A DNA stretch of 7,813 nucleotides from an uncultured Clostridium sp. (GCA_900551615.1 URWN01000052.1:1-7813); one strand, 5' to 3'. Shown: positions 1-6,990, counted from the stretch's first letter. A program made the numbers and translations. The notes: generated by a model from the letters alone, not told the origin.

Positions 1-4
1 AACG

Positions 5-97
5 CAATGAACAGGACGAAATCTCAAATATATATAATTACCCAAGGGGAAGAGGATGCCACACAAATAATAATTTTATTGGCTGTGAATTGTAACA
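5..97 (-). repeat. Left copy of a ~92-bp inverted repeat found at both window ends
   Basis: Read on the minus strand this matches 7709-7800 on the plus strand at about 85 of 93 aligned positions. Two blocks are identical: 58-89 (32 bp) and 14-46 (33 bp). They are separated by a diverged C-rich core (47-57) that also differs by one base in length. The copy lies just past the rdgB terminator and points out of the window. No ORF with a ribosome site covers it, and no family is recognised. It may be a dispersed non-coding element, a MITE-like sequence or a structured RNA. Confidence 0.85.
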
Positions 98-123
98 GTT
101 TTATTTTTATTTATAAAAGAAAT

Positions 124-151
124 AAAACCCTAGTTTGTTTACTAGAGTTTT
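124..151 (-). terminator. Intrinsic terminator after rdgB
   Basis: On the minus strand AAAACTCTAGT (151-141) pairs with ACTAGGGTTTT (134-124) around a 6-nt loop. This gives an 11-bp stem with one G-U pair, and it begins inside the rdgB stop codon. The downstream tract (ATTTCTTTTAT) is U-rich but interrupted. On the plus strand the same stem is followed by a longer T tract (154-160), so it could also stop transcription entering from the left. Confidence 0.6.
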
Positions 152-725
152 ACGTTTTTTTATTTTCTTTTATTATTTCTAATGATTTTTTTCTTGCACT
201 AATTTCATTTTTTTCTTCTGAAGAAAGTTCAGCTAAAGTTCTTCCATCTTCTAATTCAAATATTTCATCAAATCCAAATCCATTTTTTCCTCGAGGGTAT
301 TCTGCAACAAATCCACAAATATACGCTACTGCTGTAATTGTTTTTTTGCCATCTGAAAGTGCCATTGCTGTTGTAAATTTTATTTTTCTTTTCTCATGTG
401 GTACTCCTTTTAATTTTTCTATTATTGCTTCGTTTCTTTCTCTATCTGTTCCTTTGTTCCATCTTTTTGTATAAACTCCAGGGAATCCATCTAAATACTC
501 AATCTCAATTCCTGAATCATCTGCCAGGCACATTTTTCCTTCTAATTTTTTTGCTATTGTTTCTGCTTTTTTTCTTGCGTTTCCTTCAAATGTATTCTGA
601 TCTTCTTCAACATCTCCATCTATTCCAATTTCATTCATTGGAATTATTTCGTATTCTTCTAATATTTCTTGTGCTTCTTTAATTTTACCTTTATTTCCAG
701 AAGCCATTATAATTTGTTTTTTCAT
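150..725 (-). CDS. rdgB: XTP/dITP diphosphatase (RdgB/HAM1 family)
   Basis: This 191-residue protein hydrolyses non-canonical purine nucleoside triphosphates (dITP, ITP, XTP) to the monophosphate and pyrophosphate, cleaning the cytosolic nucleotide pool. Family landmarks are present: the N-terminal SGNKGK (residues 9-14), EGNARKKA (47-54), the acidic metal site ADDSG (68-72) followed by DGFPGVYTKRW (79-89), and YPRGKNGFGFDEIF (143-156). Length matches the family (about 190-205). The C-terminal motif normally read as I-S-H-R is ISAR here (175-178), so the usual base-contacting His is Ala, and GFDPIF has become GFDEIF. The Met start fits the family N-terminus but has no SD next to it; the nearest GGAG is about 30 nt upstream across a hairpin. 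The gene is second in an operon with cmk, 38 nt after the cmk stop. Confidence 0.93.
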   Translation of the reverse strand: MKKQIIMASGNKGKIKEAQEILEEYEIIPMNEIGIDGDVEEDQNTFEGNARKKAETIAKKLEGKMCLADDSGIEIEYLDGFPGVYTKRWNKGTDRERNEAIIEKLKGVPHEKRKIKFTTAMALSDGKKTITAVAYICGFVAEYPRGKNGFGFDEIFELEDGRTLAELSSEEKNEISARKKSLEIIKENKKT

Positions 726-758
726 AATTTTATTGCATAAACTAGATTATGCTTCTCC
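726..758 (-). promoter_or_regulatory. Hairpin between SD and start codon of rdgB
   Basis: The only SD-like sequence before rdgB is AAGGAG (GGAG at 758-755), five nt after the cmk stop and 29 nt from the rdgB ATG. Between them GCATAA and TTATGC (735-740 and 747-752) can form a 6-bp stem with a 6-nt loop. Folding it leaves about 11 nt between GGAG and ATG, a workable spacing. The only ATG inside the gap opens a two-codon frame (ATG CAA TAA). That the hairpin bridges the distance is inference; the stem is weak. Confidence 0.45.
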
Positions 759-763
759 TTTTT

Positions 764-1423
764 CTATTTATGTTCTTTTATAATATCTTCTATTTTTTTT
801 ACAACTTCATCTATTGATAGATTACTTGAGTCGATAACAATTGCATCTTCTGCTTTTTTTAATGCTCCTACTTTTTTATGCATATCATTGTAATCTCTCA
901 TTTTTACATTTTCTAAAACTTCTTCATATGTTGTTTTTATTCCATTTTGAATATTTTCTTCATATCTTCTTTTTGCTCTTATTTCTTCACTGGCATCTAG
1001 ATAGATTTTTATATCAGCATTTGGAAATACAACTGTTCCAATGTCTCTACCTTCTACAATTACATTTTTCCCTGTTGCTAGTTTTCTTTGTATTTCTACC
1101 ATTTTTTCTCTTACTGGTATTATAGAAGAAATTTGAGAAACTATTGATGTTACTTCTTTTGTTCTTATTTCTTTACTAACGTTTTCTCCATTTAATAAAA
1201 TAATATCTTTACTTCCTGTATTATCTATTTTTATATCTATTTCATTTGCTATTTTTATTATTTTTTCTTCATCTTCTAATTTTGCATTTTCTTTTAATAC
1301 CTGTAATGCTACACATCTATATGTTGCTCCTGTATCTAAATTTAAAAAGCCTAATTCTTCTTCTATTTTTTTTGTTACTGTTCCTTTACCACTTCCAGCT
1401 GGTCCATCAACTGCTACTATCAT
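764..1423 (-). CDS. cmk: Cytidylate kinase
   Basis: This cytosolic CMP/dCMP kinase, 219 residues, transfers the ATP gamma-phosphate to (d)CMP in pyrimidine nucleotide synthesis. Visible motifs are the P-loop GPAGSGKGT (7-15), DTGATYR (30-36) of the nucleotide monophosphate site, the EGRDIGTVVFP segment, the basic lid RAKRRYEE and a C-terminal RDYND motif with AEDAIVIDSS. Length is normal (about 220). The P-loop ends in KGT where many Cmk proteins have KST. The ATG is preceded by AAAGGA at 9 nt spacing and by a strong promoter. It is the first gene of a leftward operon with rdgB, a pairing that makes sense as nucleotide synthesis plus nucleotide quality control. Confidence 0.95.
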   Translation of the reverse strand: MIVAVDGPAGSGKGTVTKKIEEELGFLNLDTGATYRCVALQVLKENAKLEDEEKIIKIANEIDIKIDNTGSKDIILLNGENVSKEIRTKEVTSIVSQISSIIPVREKMVEIQRKLATGKNVIVEGRDIGTVVFPNADIKIYLDASEEIRAKRRYEENIQNGIKTTYEEVLENVKMRDYNDMHKKVGALKKAEDAIVIDSSNLSIDEVVKKIEDIIKEHK

Positions 1424-1452
1424 CTTTTTACTTCCTTTCTCTTTTTTTATTT

Positions 1453-1481
1453 ATTATATCAAATCTATTTTTGTTTTTCAA
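1453..1481 (-). promoter_or_regulatory. Sigma-A type promoter for cmk-rdgB
   Basis: On the minus strand there is a -35 TTGAAA (1481-1476), a 17-nt spacer and a -10 TATAAT (1458-1453). A TG dinucleotide sits one base before the -10, giving an extended -10. Transcription should start near 1446, leaving a leader of about 22 nt before the cmk ATG. Confidence 0.8.
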
Positions 1482-1547
1482 TTATTTTTAGTTTTTAAAT
1501 TGTAACATAATTACTAAAAAATAATACAATAGTAAGAGGTGATTAAT

Positions 1548-1994
1548 GTGGCTTATTCAGAAAGAGAACTTTTGGCAAGAATGATACAATGCGAGGCTGG
1601 TGGTGAAGGTGATATTGGAATGAAAGCTGTTGCATCTGTAATAATGAACAGAGTAAATGTCCCTGTTGGTGAATATTCAAGAATTTCTCAAAATGGTAAT
1701 ATACGAAATATTTTATTTCAAGATGGTCAATTTGATTGTGCAAGGGAAACTTTAGGAAATCAATATAATCCGCAAAATATCTATAATATGAATCCAACTG
1801 AAGAAAATTTTTATATTGCTGATTGGGCACTTTCTGGTAATAGACTTATAGAAGCTGGTGAATGTTTATGGTATTTAAATCCTTTTAAACCTACCTGTGA
1901 TACAACTTTTCCTAGAAATGGCTCTGGAACTTTCCACACAAGAATTAATAATCATTGTTTTTATAGGCCTACCGCTTCTTATTCTAATACTTAA
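1548..1994 (+). CDS. cwlJ: Spore cortex-lytic hydrolase, CwlJ/SleB family
   Basis: The 148-residue protein is a single SleB-type hydrolase domain (Hydrolase_2), the fold that cleaves muramic-lactam-containing cortex peptidoglycan during spore germination. The hallmark is ARMIQCEAGGEGDIGMKAVA (10-29), containing the expected catalytic Glu (Glu16), followed by VIMNRV (31-36). The C-terminal NHCFYRP matches the family end. The length is like CwlJ (about 140), not full SleB (about 300), and there is no signal peptide or peptidoglycan-binding domain, as in CwlJ. Start: GTG at 1548 lies 8 nt after the SD AAGAGG; an in-frame GTG at 1539 overlaps that SD and is unlikely. A GerQ-like gene follows 91 nt later, supporting CwlJ over SleB. 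No convincing promoter is visible in the short divergent gap to cmk; a sporulation sigma factor would be expected. Confidence 0.85.
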   Translation: MAYSERELLARMIQCEAGGEGDIGMKAVASVIMNRVNVPVGEYSRISQNGNIRNILFQDGQFDCARETLGNQYNPQNIYNMNPTEENFYIADWALSGNRLIEAGECLWYLNPFKPTCDTTFPRNGSGTFHTRINNHCFYRPTASYSNT

Positions 1995-2085
1995 TTAATT
2001 TATAAAATCTAAAATTTAAATATTTTTTATCAATTTATATACATATATTTTGTATTAAAAAATCTATTTTGAAAGGATGAATTGT

Positions 2086-2388
2086 ATGAGTGAAAATTTA
2101 AATGAAAAAAGGAATGTTGTTCCTAATAATCAATCTCCTGAGGTTTTAACAAATAATATCTATACTCCTGCTTTTTTACGAGAACATATTGGAAAATTAG
2201 TGAGAGTTGAATTTTTGATTGGTACTAATAATTTAACCGATAGAACTGGTATTCTTGAAGATGTTGGTGTAAGTTATATTTTACTTAGATCTATTGAAAG
2301 TGCTAATTTGCTTTATTGTGATATTTATTCTATCAAGTTTGTGTCTATTGCAGAATATCCTTATAGACCTGGAATGTACAATTATTAG
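2086..2388 (+). CDS. gerQ: GerQ-like spore coat protein
   Basis: This 100-residue protein resembles the conserved C-terminal domain of GerQ: a helix ending HIGKLVRVEF, then GILEDVGVSYILLRS and a final YSIKFVSIAEYPY segment, the beta-rich pattern of that family. In Bacillus GerQ is an inner coat protein needed to place CwlJ in the spore, and cwlJ and gerQ are paired in several species, so the upstream gene supports the call. It is shorter than B. subtilis GerQ (about 180), lacking the long Gln/Tyr-rich N-terminus; a short polar Asn-rich leader (1-20) remains. Start: ATG 2086 has SD AAAGGA at 8 nt; the upstream in-frame ATG at 2077 overlaps the SD. No terminator is seen before the asnS promoter. 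Confidence 0.72.
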   Translation: MSENLNEKRNVVPNNQSPEVLTNNIYTPAFLREHIGKLVRVEFLIGTNNLTDRTGILEDVGVSYILLRSIESANLLYCDIYSIKFVSIAEYPYRPGMYNY

Positions 2389-2396
2389 ATAATATC

Positions 2397-2425
2397 TTGA
2401 ATTTTAGTGTATAATGATGTATAAT
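2397..2425 (+). promoter_or_regulatory. Sigma-A type promoter for asnS
   Basis: TTGAAT (2397-2402), a 17-nt spacer and TATAAT (2420-2425) form a near-consensus promoter. A second TATAAT sits 10 bp upstream (2410-2415) but lacks a good -35. Transcription from the main one would start near 2432, leaving only about 22 nt of leader, too short for a T-box or other riboswitch. Confidence 0.75.
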
Positions 2426-2453
2426 TCAAACATAATAAAAATGGAGGTACAAT

Positions 2454-3845
2454 ATGGAAAAACTAGTTATAAAAGAATTATACAAAAATACTGAAAATTA
2501 TATTAACAAAGAAGTAACTTTAGAAGGATGGGTTAGAACAGTTAGAGATTCAAAAACATTTGGTTTTATCGAAATAAATGATGGAACTTTTTTTAAAAAT
2601 GTTCAAATCGTTTTTACTGATAAATTATCAAATTTTAATGAAATCTGCAAACTTACAATTAGTTCTTCAATTAAAGTCACAGGAACTCTTGTAAAAACTG
2701 AAAATGCAAAACAACCTTTTGAAATTCAAGCAACAGGTGTAGAAATAGAAAGTTTATCTGATAGCACATATCCACTTCAAAAGAAAAAACATTCTTTTGA
2801 GTATTTACGTACTATTGCACATCTTCGTCCAAGAGCTAATACTTTTAATGCTGTATTTAGAGTTAGAAGTAGTTTGGCTTATGCTATACATCAATTTTTC
2901 CAAGAAAGAGGTTTTGTATATGTAAATACACCTTTAATTACTGGAAGTGATGCTGAAGGTGCTGGAGAAATGTTTAATGTTAATTCTTTTGATTTAACAA
3001 ACATACCTAAAGCAGATGATGGAAATATTGATTTTTCAAAAGACTTTTTTGGAAAACCTGCTCATTTAACAGTTAGTGGTCAATTAAATGGTGAAACTTT
3101 TGCTGAAGCTTTTAGAAATATTTATACATTTGGTCCTACTTTTAGAGCTGAAAATTCAAATACAGTTAAGCATGCTGCTGAATTTTGGATGGTTGAACCT
3201 GAAATATGCTTTGCAGATTTAGCTGATGATATGGATTTAGCAGAAGATATGATTAAATATATTTTTAAATATGTTTTAGATAATTGCCCAGAAGAAATGG
3301 AATTTTTCAACAATTTTATTGATAAAGGTTTATTAGAAAGATTAAATCATGTTATCAATTCTGATTTTGTTAGAATTTCTTATACTGATGCAGTTAAAGA
3401 ATTAGAAAAACATAATGATGAATTTGAGTATAAAGTTAGTTGGGGTATTGATTTGCAAACTGAACATGAAAGATATTTATGTGAGCAAATATTTAAAAAA
3501 CCTGTTTTTGTTACAGATTATCCAATGGATATAAAAGCTTTCTATATGAAACAAAATCCAGATGGAAAAACTGTTGCAGCTGCTGACCTTTTAGTTCCAG
3601 GTATTGGTGAAATTATTGGTGGTAGCCAAAGAGAAGAAAATTATGACAAATTGTTAAATAGAATGAAAGAATTGAATATGCCTATTGAAAATTATGAATG
3701 GTATTTAGATTTAAGAAAATATGGTAGTTGTGTTCATTCTGGATTTGGTCTAGGTTTTGAAAGGGCTATTATGTATTTAACTGGTATGCAAAATATTCGT
3801 GATGTTATTCCTTTCCCTAGAACACCAAAAAACTGTGAATTTTAA
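2454..3845 (+). CDS. asnS: Asparagine--tRNA ligase
   Basis: This class IIb aminoacyl-tRNA synthetase, 463 residues, charges tRNA-Asn with asparagine in the cytosol. The N-terminal OB-fold anticodon-binding domain (about 1-105) includes EGWVRTVRDSKTFGFIEIND (24-43). The catalytic core follows, with LRPRANTFNAVFRVRSS (124-140), motif 2 around FGPTFRAENSNT (226-237) with EFWMVEPE (243-250), and motif 3 GFGLGFERAIMYLTG (430-444) before the typical C-terminus VIPFPRTP. AsnRS is preferred over AspRS because the HAAEFWMVEPE stretch and the C-terminal RDVIPFPRTP are typical of AsnRS. Length is normal. SD GGAGG lies 6 nt before the ATG. Its last codons form one arm of the shared terminator with proS. 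Confidence 0.96.
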   Translation: MEKLVIKELYKNTENYINKEVTLEGWVRTVRDSKTFGFIEINDGTFFKNVQIVFTDKLSNFNEICKLTISSSIKVTGTLVKTENAKQPFEIQATGVEIESLSDSTYPLQKKKHSFEYLRTIAHLRPRANTFNAVFRVRSSLAYAIHQFFQERGFVYVNTPLITGSDAEGAGEMFNVNSFDLTNIPKADDGNIDFSKDFFGKPAHLTVSGQLNGETFAEAFRNIYTFGPTFRAENSNTVKHAAEFWMVEPEICFADLADDMDLAEDMIKYIFKYVLDNCPEEMEFFNNFIDKGLLERLNHVINSDFVRISYTDAVKELEKHNDEFEYKVSWGIDLQTEHERYLCEQIFKKPVFVTDYPMDIKAFYMKQNPDGKTVAAADLLVPGIGEIIGGSQREENYDKLLNRMKELNMPIENYEWYLDLRKYGSCVHSGFGLGFERAIMYLTGMQNIRDVIPFPRTPKNCEF

Positions 3846-3867
3846 AGTTCACAGTTTTTTATTTTTT
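3827..3867. terminator. Shared bidirectional terminator between asnS and proS
   Basis: AAAAAACTGTGAA (3827-3839) pairs perfectly with TTCACAGTTTTTT (3848-3860) around an 8-nt loop. On the plus strand T tracts continue to 3867, ending asnS. On the minus strand the same stem ends in six Ts and follows the proS stop by a few bases. The left arm is made of the last asnS codons, so the two convergent genes are packed 20 bp apart around one element. Confidence 0.9.
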
Positions 3868-5137
3868 ATTTTACTAATCTTTTTATTAATTCTTCTATTG
3901 TATATACTTCTTTTTCACCTGTTTTTGAATTTTCTAATTCATATTTTTCATCTTCAAATTTTTTGCCCATTACAATCATATTTGGTGTTCCTAAGGCATA
4001 CACATCATTAATTCTATTACCCATATTTAGATTTTCTCTATCATCAATAATAGTTTGAATTCCATTTTCTTGAAGTTTGTTATATAATTCAAATGCTTTT
4101 TCTTTGTTTTCTTCACTATATATAATTTGAACTTTATATGGTGCAATTGTTTCTGGTATTGCAAAACCTTTTATTCTATCATTTTTAATAATGATGTTAT
4201 TTTCTATTGTTGTTGCAATTATTCTTCCCAATCCGATTCCATAGCATCCCATATAATATGGTTTGCTTTGTCCATTTTCATCTTGGTATGTTAGTCCCAT
4301 TGCTTCTGAATATTTTGTTCCTAATTCGAAGTTATTTCCTAATTCTACAGAATTGTATTCTTTCATGTCTTCTAGTTTTAATCCTTGTAGTCTGTCTATA
4401 AATGTTTCTTTGTCTTCAAAATCTAGAACTTCTTTATTAATACCTACATTTTTTTCTTCATTATATAAAATAATGTCCTCTCCTAATTTTGTAATAGCTT
4501 GGAATTCTTCTGATACTCTTCCTCCCATTGTTCCGCCATCACTTACAACTGGTATGATATTAATTCCTATTCTTTTGAATATATTCATATATACATCATG
4601 CATTTTTTCAAATGTTTTGTGCATATCTTCTTGTGTTTTATCAAATGAATATGCATCCATCATTACAAATGTACGTGGTCTAAACAAATATCCTCTTGCT
4701 CTAATTTCTTTTCTGAATTTTTCTCCTATTTGATAATATGTTGCAGGTAAGTTTTTGTATGATAATAGTCTGTTTGCTCCAAATATTGTAGCACATTCTT
4801 CTGCTGTTGGTGCTAAACCATAATCTCCTAAGTTATTACTCATATTGAACATTATATCTGCTTCTTTTGTGTATACATCCCATCTTCCTGATTGCTCCCA
4901 TATTTTTCTTGGTTGTAGTTTTGGAAATTCTGCTTGAATACAATCAGCTTTGTCTAATTCATCAATAATTATATTTTCTACTATTCTTTCTATTTTTGTC
5001 CATATGTTTCCATATCCAAATATTCCACTTTCAAATTGATATAATTCTCCTAGTTTCATTAATATGTCTTGTCCTGAATAGTTTTTGTCTACATCATTAA
5101 AATTTATTTTCTTTGGGTTTAATTTACTTAATTTCAT
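3866..5137 (-). CDS. proS: Proline--tRNA ligase, short form lacking the full INS editing domain
   Basis: This class II synthetase charges tRNA-Pro. The 423 residues contain motif 1 and dimer region SGIFGYGNIWTKIERIVEN (37-55), the adenylate-site APTAEE (109-114, usually GPTHEE), motif 2 FRKEIRARGYLFRPRTF (141-157), and a later LGTKYSEAMGLTY with motif 3 MGCYGIGLGR (296-305). An anticodon-binding domain fills about 325-423. Usual bacterial ProRS is about 570 residues with a roughly 180-residue INS domain that deacylates Ala-tRNA-Pro. Here only some 35-40 residues (about 228-265) stand in its place, as in the short alphaproteobacterial type. The segment preceding it reads GGRVSEEF where bacterial ProRS usually has GG..SHEF. 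It is last in the operon, 17 nt after scpB, with SD AGAAGGA 7 nt before the ATG. No T-box leader is present. Confidence 0.93.
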   Translation of the reverse strand: MKLSKLNPKKINFNDVDKNYSGQDILMKLGELYQFESGIFGYGNIWTKIERIVENIIIDELDKADCIQAEFPKLQPRKIWEQSGRWDVYTKEADIMFNMSNNLGDYGLAPTAEECATIFGANRLLSYKNLPATYYQIGEKFRKEIRARGYLFRPRTFVMMDAYSFDKTQEDMHKTFEKMHDVYMNIFKRIGINIIPVVSDGGTMGGRVSEEFQAITKLGEDIILYNEEKNVGINKEVLDFEDKETFIDRLQGLKLEDMKEYNSVELGNNFELGTKYSEAMGLTYQDENGQSKPYYMGCYGIGLGRIIATTIENNIIIKNDRIKGFAIPETIAPYKVQIIYSEENKEKAFELYNKLQENGIQTIIDDRENLNMGNRINDVYALGTPNMIVMGKKFEDEKYELENSKTGEKEVYTIEELIKRLVK

Positions 5138-5154
5138 TTTTTATTCCTTCTTTC

Positions 5155-5796
5155 CTATTCTTCATCATTATTACTGTCCTCTTTTTGTTCTTCCCTTTCG
5201 GGTTCTGGAGCCTCTTGTTTTTCTTCATTTTCAGAATTATTTTCTACTAAATCATCAATTACAATTTGTTGATTTTCATCTAATTTATATCTTGGAAGTT
5301 CTGGCAAATCATTTAAAGATGTGTATCCAAACATTTTTAAGAATTCATTTGAAGTTATATATGTCATTGGCTTTCCTGGTAAATCTGACTTTCCAGCTTC
5401 TTGAATTAATCCATATTCTAGTAATTTGTAAATACATGCATCTGCACTAACTCCTCTTATAGACTCTATTTCCGCTCTCGTTACTTTAGGATTATATGCA
5501 ATTATTGCAAGTGTTTCTAATGCTGCGTTTGATAAATTTGGTTTTGACCTTTTATCTAAAATTGGATATAAATATTCATATAATTCTTTTTTAGTACATA
5601 ATTGATAGCTATCTTCTACTTTTATTATCTCTATTCCTCTGTTTTGAATTTTATAATCTTCATGCATTGATACTATTATATTTTCTAAATCTTCTTTTGG
5701 CATTTCCAAAGAAATCATTAGTTCTTTTATTGTTACTTGTCTTCCTGCTGCAAAAAGTATTGCTTCAATTATTGCTTTGATTTTTTCTATTTCCAT
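5155..5796 (-). CDS. scpB: Segregation and condensation protein B
   Basis: ScpB is the accessory winged-helix subunit of the bacterial SMC-ScpAB condensin, binding the kleisin ScpA. The 213-residue protein has two winged-helix domains: about 1-80 (IKAIIEAILFAAGRQVTIKEL near the start) and about 85-165, with the family signature LETLAIIAYNPKVTRAEIES (93-112) followed by IRGVSADACIYKLLEYGLI (113-131) and GKPMTYITSNEFLKMFGY. A strongly acidic tail (about 180-213, Glu/Asp/Asn-rich) follows. The start chosen is the ATG at 5796, with SD AAAGGA about 10 nt away and a normal ScpB N-terminus. A longer in-frame reading to 5889 would overlap the upstream gene and adds a Lys-rich non-family extension. 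scpA, usually directly upstream, is absent from the window. Confidence 0.93.
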   Translation of the reverse strand: MEIEKIKAIIEAILFAAGRQVTIKELMISLEMPKEDLENIIVSMHEDYKIQNRGIEIIKVEDSYQLCTKKELYEYLYPILDKRSKPNLSNAALETLAIIAYNPKVTRAEIESIRGVSADACIYKLLEYGLIQEAGKSDLPGKPMTYITSNEFLKMFGYTSLNDLPELPRYKLDENQQIVIDDLVENNSENEEKQEAPEPEREEQKEDSNNDEE

Positions 5797-5812
5797 ATTT
5801 GATTTTTCCTTT

Positions 5813-6892
5813 CTAAGTTTTTTCCCATATAGATTGTTTTTCTTTTTCTTCATCTCCTCTATCTTGCAGATATTGTTGAGGAATTCCATCTATGTACAAA
5901 TTATTATTTATTGCTAATATTGCCATTTTTGCTTCCATACTTTGTATAAGGTAATCATGATATTTTGAATTAATATATGGATAATTTTTCATATATAAAT
6001 ATTCGTCATTTATACATCCGTCTTGTAACAAAAATGATAAATCAGTGTCTGCTCTTGCAATTTCTTTTGCAGCTTCCATATAACTTTCTTTTAATGTCAT
6101 TGATAAAAAAGAGTTTGTTGATTGTGCAATTGTTTTGTAATTTCCATATAAGTCCTTAAATTGATTTGTTGATGGCTGTTTTGATATGCTTACAGTATTA
6201 TCTATGTTTTGTAAAAATGGTAGAACATTTTCAGATTCTGTATATAAATCTGGTCTTATGCTTTTTGTATATCTAATTAGTTGCATAGTATTGTCTACTT
6301 CATTTTTATCACAGTATATTACTATTTTTTCTCCTCTTGGTTTTATGTCATTAGCTTCATTTGAAATAAATTTCATATAAAAATTAGGGTTTTGGTTGCA
6401 AGATAATATCAAATTTGATAGTTCTGATATATTACCATTATTGCAATTTATATATAGCCTTAACATGTTTTCAAATTGTGGCATTTCATATCCTTTGGAT
6501 TTTATATGATAAAATACTGTCCTCTCTTTTGTCCCTTGATATTGTATATTATATTTTTTTTCACTATATAATCTTTTTAATAATTCTTGTTCCATATAGT
6601 CATTGTTTTGGTATTCTTCTTGTGTGGGTTCTTTTCCTTGCATTGTGACTAATGCATCATAAGCCATTTTAGTAGTGTTAATTGGTTGTGCTTCATCTAC
6701 ATTTTCTATTATATTAGAATATGCTTTTAAAAAATTATCTATTTCCATATCTAATTTTGTTGGTTGACTATTATTGTTTATTTGTAGTATGTATTTTCTA
6801 TTTTTATTTTGACTATTTATCATTTGTGCTTCTGGTAATGCTTTTTGTCCTCTGTGTCTCCATAAATTCATTATTTTTTCTATTATATTCAT
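5813..6892 (-). CDS. Unknown 359-residue protein heading the scpB-proS operon
   Basis: I do not firmly recognise this protein. It looks soluble: no signal peptide and no membrane segment, many Asn/Gln/Tyr. The N-terminal 1-65 is polar, a mixed alpha/beta core spans about 120-230 (ERTVFYHIKS, FENMLRLYIN, NPNFYMKFIS, GEKIVIYCDKNEVD, YTKSIRPDLYTES), and helical segments follow (about 245-345) with a charged C-terminus. The order strand-FYH, helix, FYMKF, basic residue then a VIYC strand, and a late RPDLYTE recalls the HopA1-type effector fold (PF17914), but this is a pattern impression only. It is not ScpA: the kleisin N-terminal and C-terminal motifs are absent. SD GAGG lies 8 nt before the ATG. 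It sits 16 nt upstream of scpB and is surely cotranscribed. Confidence 0.85.
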   Translation of the reverse strand: MNIIEKIMNLWRHRGQKALPEAQMINSQNKNRKYILQINNNSQPTKLDMEIDNFLKAYSNIIENVDEAQPINTTKMAYDALVTMQGKEPTQEEYQNNDYMEQELLKRLYSEKKYNIQYQGTKERTVFYHIKSKGYEMPQFENMLRLYINCNNGNISELSNLILSCNQNPNFYMKFISNEANDIKPRGEKIVIYCDKNEVDNTMQLIRYTKSIRPDLYTESENVLPFLQNIDNTVSISKQPSTNQFKDLYGNYKTIAQSTNSFLSMTLKESYMEAAKEIARADTDLSFLLQDGCINDEYLYMKNYPYINSKYHDYLIQSMEAKMAILAINNNLYIDGIPQQYLQDRGDEEKEKQSIWEKT

Positions 6893-6895
6893 GTG

Positions 6896-6911
6896 TAAAA
6901 CCTCGGTTTTA
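6896..6911 (-). promoter_or_regulatory. Hairpin enclosing the SD of the 359-codon gene
   Basis: In the leader, TAAAAC and GTTTTA (6911-6906 and 6901-6896, minus strand) form a 6-bp stem closing a CGAG tetraloop. The SD GAGG lies partly in the loop and partly in the stem, 8 nt before the ATG. Folding could dampen initiation; the stem is mostly A-U pairs, so the effect may be small. Confidence 0.35.
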
Positions 6912-6926
6912 TAATTTTACTTATTA

Positions 6927-6955
6927 ATTATATTATATTTTTTCTTAAAAATCAA
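6927..6955 (-). promoter_or_regulatory. Sigma-A type promoter for the unknown gene-scpB-proS operon
   Basis: On the minus strand TTGATT (6955-6950), a 17-nt spacer and TATAAT (6932-6927) are present. The -10 overlaps a second TATAAT (6937-6932) that has no properly spaced -35. The predicted start is near 6920, giving a leader of roughly 28 nt. Confidence 0.7.
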
Positions 6956-6990
6956 TGCTTGTAGCATTATTATTCAAACTAAAATTTTTG

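Noticed and set aside
7..474. Plus-strand 155-codon frame across the left end
   Set aside because: It runs antisense to rdgB, has no SD, and its Phe/Ser/Leu-rich composition is the mirror of an AT-rich coding strand. Similar long antisense frames over cmk, proS and the 359-codon gene were rejected for the same reason.
1995..2085. Sporulation sigma-factor promoter before gerQ (CATATATT at 2042-2049) and a CATAATTA before cwlJ (1506-1513)
   Set aside because: The -10-like strings resemble sigma-E/K/G boxes, but no properly spaced -35 element accompanies either in this AT-rich DNA.
2389..2453. T-box or other riboswitch leader before asnS (and likewise before proS)
   Set aside because: The asnS leader is only about 22 nt from the predicted start, and proS is internal to an operon 17 nt after scpB. 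No T-box sequence or room for one.
3846..3854. AGTTCACAG shared between the asnS terminator and the right terminal repeat (7715-7723)
   Set aside because: A 9-base match with unrelated flanks; in the terminator it is explained by pairing with the asnS 3' codons.
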